Source: Sialis fuliginosa
Lineage: Eukaryota; Arthropoda; Insecta; Megaloptera; Sialidae
Assembly (NCBI GenBank): GCA_961205875.1
Contig: OY540810.1
Coordinates: 35,588,001-35,652,000 of the forward strand
DNA length: 64,000 nucleotides
Direction: 5' to 3'
Below the pieces are notes generated by a model. The model was given only the letters and a program-made list of their open reading frames with translations. It was not told where the DNA came from and searched no databases. A program made the position numbers and the translations under genes. Below are positions 61,701 through 64,000 of this stretch, piece after piece. Positions within the stretch are counted from its first letter, which is position 1. Every line of letters starts with the position of its first letter.

Positions 61701-62915
61701 AAGCCTGTATTATTATTTTAAGATTTACTAATTGTAAAACACAAATTATCAAAAGTTAGGGATTTATGAATTAGGGCACTTGTTAATTATCCTCCTGCAA
61801 ATGATTATAGACTACAAATGTATATACACACCAAAAATTCAAGTGTATATAGTACAGTCGAGTCTCTTTTTATGCAGTTTTGATGTTATATGTGGTACGA
61901 TATGTTATCCAAATTCGAGTGAGGTATCAAATAAAAGCTGATAATTCAGAATTTAAATATGCAAACGTTTCGTTATAACTGAACATTAAAAATTACAGTT
62001 TGGTTAAAACCAGGCTAAAAACCAAGGGTAAACTGAAGAATATGCCGATACCGACGTCACAACTATCAAAACTCACGTATTAATGTGTTAAAATAGAGTA
62101 GAATGTGCTGTATCTATAGTAACATGTAGGAATTTTTATTTGACAGAATTATTTAAAAAACAGTTTGTTGCGGTGGAGATGGAATCCCCGTTTTTAACCT
62201 AACAAAAACTAACCAACCCAAAACTAATCAACTGGATTTCGTCACAAAAGATCGCCCTAACCAAGGGCAGTTAACTTGTATATTATTGAACATCTACTCT
62301 GTTCTGAATAATTATATACGTTATTTTGACAATTATGACGTCAGTACTGGCATATTCTTCAATTTAGCCAAACCAAGTGTGTAGTATAGCTTTTAATCCA
62401 ATATTCAAATAAATGAATTACCAGTTTTTCTTCAGGAAATTTAATATTTTGTACAGATTCTTCATCACTTTCAGTACTTGATACTGACGAATCTCCATCT
62501 TCATCACTAGAAGGTACTATTTCTTCTGTTTCCTGAGTTAAATCAATTAAATTTTCTACATCGGATATTAAACAAGCAGTCAAGCCATTTGGAAGTTGAA
62601 TCACTCTGTAATAAAATAATGTATATATGTAATGATAATATTATGTTCGATAGAAATAAGACATAACCTGTATTCTTTCTTGTCGCTATCACTTTTAATA
62701 GGTGGAGTTAAAATTTTGACATCTGAAGAAATCATTTTTTTAATTTGTTGGCTGTTATCTACAATCGTGACAATGTCTTGCGATGTTTTAATTTTCTTTA
62801 ATTTATTTTCTACAGTACAATTTTTTAACCTTTTAGGCATACCTTGTTTTAAAAAATTAGTAAATTTAAATGAATTAACGCCAATATTTCTAATATTACA
62901 AGCAACTGAATACAT
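55705..62915 (-). CDS. NRDC: Nardilysin (N-arginine dibasic convertase, M16 metalloprotease), complete, 19 exons
   Basis: Minus-strand exons in coding order: 62668-62915, 62422-62605, 61550-61690, 61308-61476, 60998-61203, 60773-60940, 60588-60709, 60406-60526, 60083-60301, 59389-59521, 59004-59259, 58639-58789, 58447-58580, 57741-57975, 57242-57385, 56987-57123, 56618-56927, 56440-56557, 55705-55853. All phases agree; 1,114 aa (human about 1,150). The zinc site is the inverted HFLEH motif (H167, E170, H171) with a distal Glu in EAIESEF (E248). An acidic, Ser-rich stretch (SSDEDGDSSVSSTESDEES) interrupts the N-terminal domain just before the active site. This insert separates nardilysin from insulin-degrading enzyme. 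The enzyme cleaves at dibasic sites and helps ectodomain shedding. The first 25 residues (MYSVACNIRNIGVNSFKFTN onward) lack acidic residues and could act as a mitochondrial presequence; a second Met follows (MPKRLKNC). Confidence 0.94.
57995..58157. mobile_element. Possible hAT-like MITE in nardilysin intron
   Basis: The left end AGTAGCAGATTTTAGGGAGC and the reverse-complemented right end AGGGGTGGATCTAGAATTTT are weak inverted repeats of the (C)AGNGGCGGATTTAG type, with a poly-A run and a C-run inside. No matching target duplication was found. It sits directly behind the acceptor of exon 57741-57975. Confidence 0.4.
62141..62280 (+). repeat. Dispersed repeat family B, copy in nardilysin intron
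   Basis: Shares GTTTGTTGCGGTGGAGAT and the ending CCTAACCAAGGGCAGTTAAC with 26341-26470. It lies in the intron between exons 62422-62605 and 61550-61690. Confidence 0.6.
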
Positions 62916-64000
62916 AAAATTATGAAATCATAATTATTAAAAAATTATTTAGATCACGAACTCTTGTTACCTCACTCAACAATGATAATTTTAGGTTACT
63001 TTTGTTATATTGCGGCGATTGTGGCAAAATACAGATAAGCGCGCTCAACACAAAATGACGCAAATCCGTTAGTCGTAATACTTATATATACATTAAATTG
63101 TATTTTGATAATAAAAATTAATTAAAATTATGGTGATTAAAATAAAACTAATTAATTAAGGCATATACAAATAAAACACAAGATACAATTTATATTGATT
63201 CAAAAATATTTTATTGAAATATAATAAAAATAAGTATATGTAGTCGTTGTCAGATTTACCTAGAAAAAAGTGCTGGAGTACATTTTTTTTTTTTAAATTG
63301 GTAGATTTTGATGAATAGAACACGGTTATGACTTTTCCCACCCTGTCTAAAACCAATTTGGAAAAAACACTGGAACTACCGATCTTAGAATAAAGGCTGA
63401 TAACTTCAGAACAAAATGATGTTTTTAAAAATTATATACTATTAATACTTGTTCAAATAGAGCACATGAAAAAATCACTTAGCTACAATCAACGTCGTTA
63501 GGTGATTTTTTCGCGCACTCTATTTCAATAAGTATGGTATATTATTTTTTAAAACATCATTTTGTTCTAAATTTTATCAGCTTTAAGATTTTTAACAACT
63601 TGTTTTATCTTATTGGTAGTCCAGTATTTTTTTAAATGACTGATTTTAGGCAACTTTTTAAGCCCTTAAAAAGTTATACATCTTCAGGGAGTTATTCCTG
63701 TGTTAAAGACATCAGAATCAGAATTTCTTGAAAAAAACATACTCTAGCACCATCCCTATACAGAATTTTCTGATAACTGGACTAATGTGTATAAAATCAG
63801 TATTTTTGAAATAATAGATATAATAATTACTTAAACTAAAGTAGTATATAATAATTAACATTACAATAAAATATATAGAATAATATTTATCACACTTTTT
63901 TTATTCAGGAATGTATTGTTCTATTTTTAAAATAAAATATTAAAATCTTCTTGTTAAATGATTGCCGATTCCCTTTCCAATTCTGCTTAGTGATTTATTC
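62916..64000. other. Nardilysin promoter region and AT-rich flank
   Basis: The first 150 bp or so next to the nardilysin start hold a GC-richer patch (ATTGCGGCGATTGTGG and AAGCGCGCTC, about 63011-63048) that may be its core promoter. The rest holds the long palindrome described separately. No coding exon was recognised up to the window end. Confidence 0.4.
63350..63650. mobile_element. ~300-bp palindromic element (MITE or foldback)
   Basis: The sequence is a long imperfect palindrome centred near 63495. The inner arms GAACAAAATGATGTTTTTAA and AAAACATCATTTTGTTC, and CAAATAGAGCACATGAAAAA and TTTTTTCGCGCACTCTATTT, are mirror copies. Similarity extends outward through ACTGGAACTACC / GGTAGTCCAGT. 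Noncoding. Confidence 0.7.

Overview
This window is nuclear DNA from an insect. It is AT-rich, its genes are split by many short GT-AG introns, and the space between genes is full of small inverted-repeat elements. The gene set (a glp/Gp93-type chaperone, an upSET-like PHD-SET protein, a CHES-1-like forkhead factor, a secreted DUF745 protein and nardilysin) fits an insect. A hemipteran-type genome is possible, but the species cannot be fixed from the sequence alone.

Layout from left to right: the last exon of an ER Hsp90 (Gp93/endoplasmin), plus strand, 1-238. A complete 16-exon FAM120A-like gene, plus strand, 2047-9494, whose introns hold five copies of one ~135-bp repeat. A two-exon MANBAL-like small membrane protein gene, minus strand, 12279-12599. 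A long upSET/KMT2E/SETD5-like gene, plus strand, about 15602-29306 or 29411; its initiation exon was not located and it has two possible terminal exons. A complete 8-exon aminoacylase-1 gene, plus strand, 34001-39986. A complete 5-exon FoxN2/3 (CHES-1-like) gene, plus strand, 42199-47102, including a 60-nt first coding exon 3 kb upstream of the rest. A 3,748-bp DNA transposon, 51029-54776, with an intact 754-aa transposase-like ORF, perfect 30-bp terminal inverted repeats and an ATTT target duplication. A single-exon gene for a secreted coiled-coil DUF745 protein, plus strand, 54875-55642. A complete 19-exon nardilysin gene, minus strand, 55705-62915.

The host genes are unrelated housekeeping or regulatory genes. 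They do not form an operon or a pathway. MANBAL and the upSET-like gene are head to head across about 3 kb; the other neighbours are in tandem or converge (DUF745 and nardilysin end 62 bp apart). The noncoding part is mostly AT-rich sequence with many nonautonomous elements: hAT-like with 8-bp target duplications, piggyBac-like with TTAA, a TA-flanked one, and several long palindromes.

The most interesting item is the 51-54.8 kb transposon. Its transposase-like protein has D...D...E/D spacing of an RNase-H fold, and its ends carry a repeated CTATGTG motif. It lies only 98 bp upstream of the DUF745 start codon. Exon boundaries were derived by hand from splice signals, reading-frame continuity and protein-family similarity. 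All homology statements come from recognition of protein motifs, with no database search.
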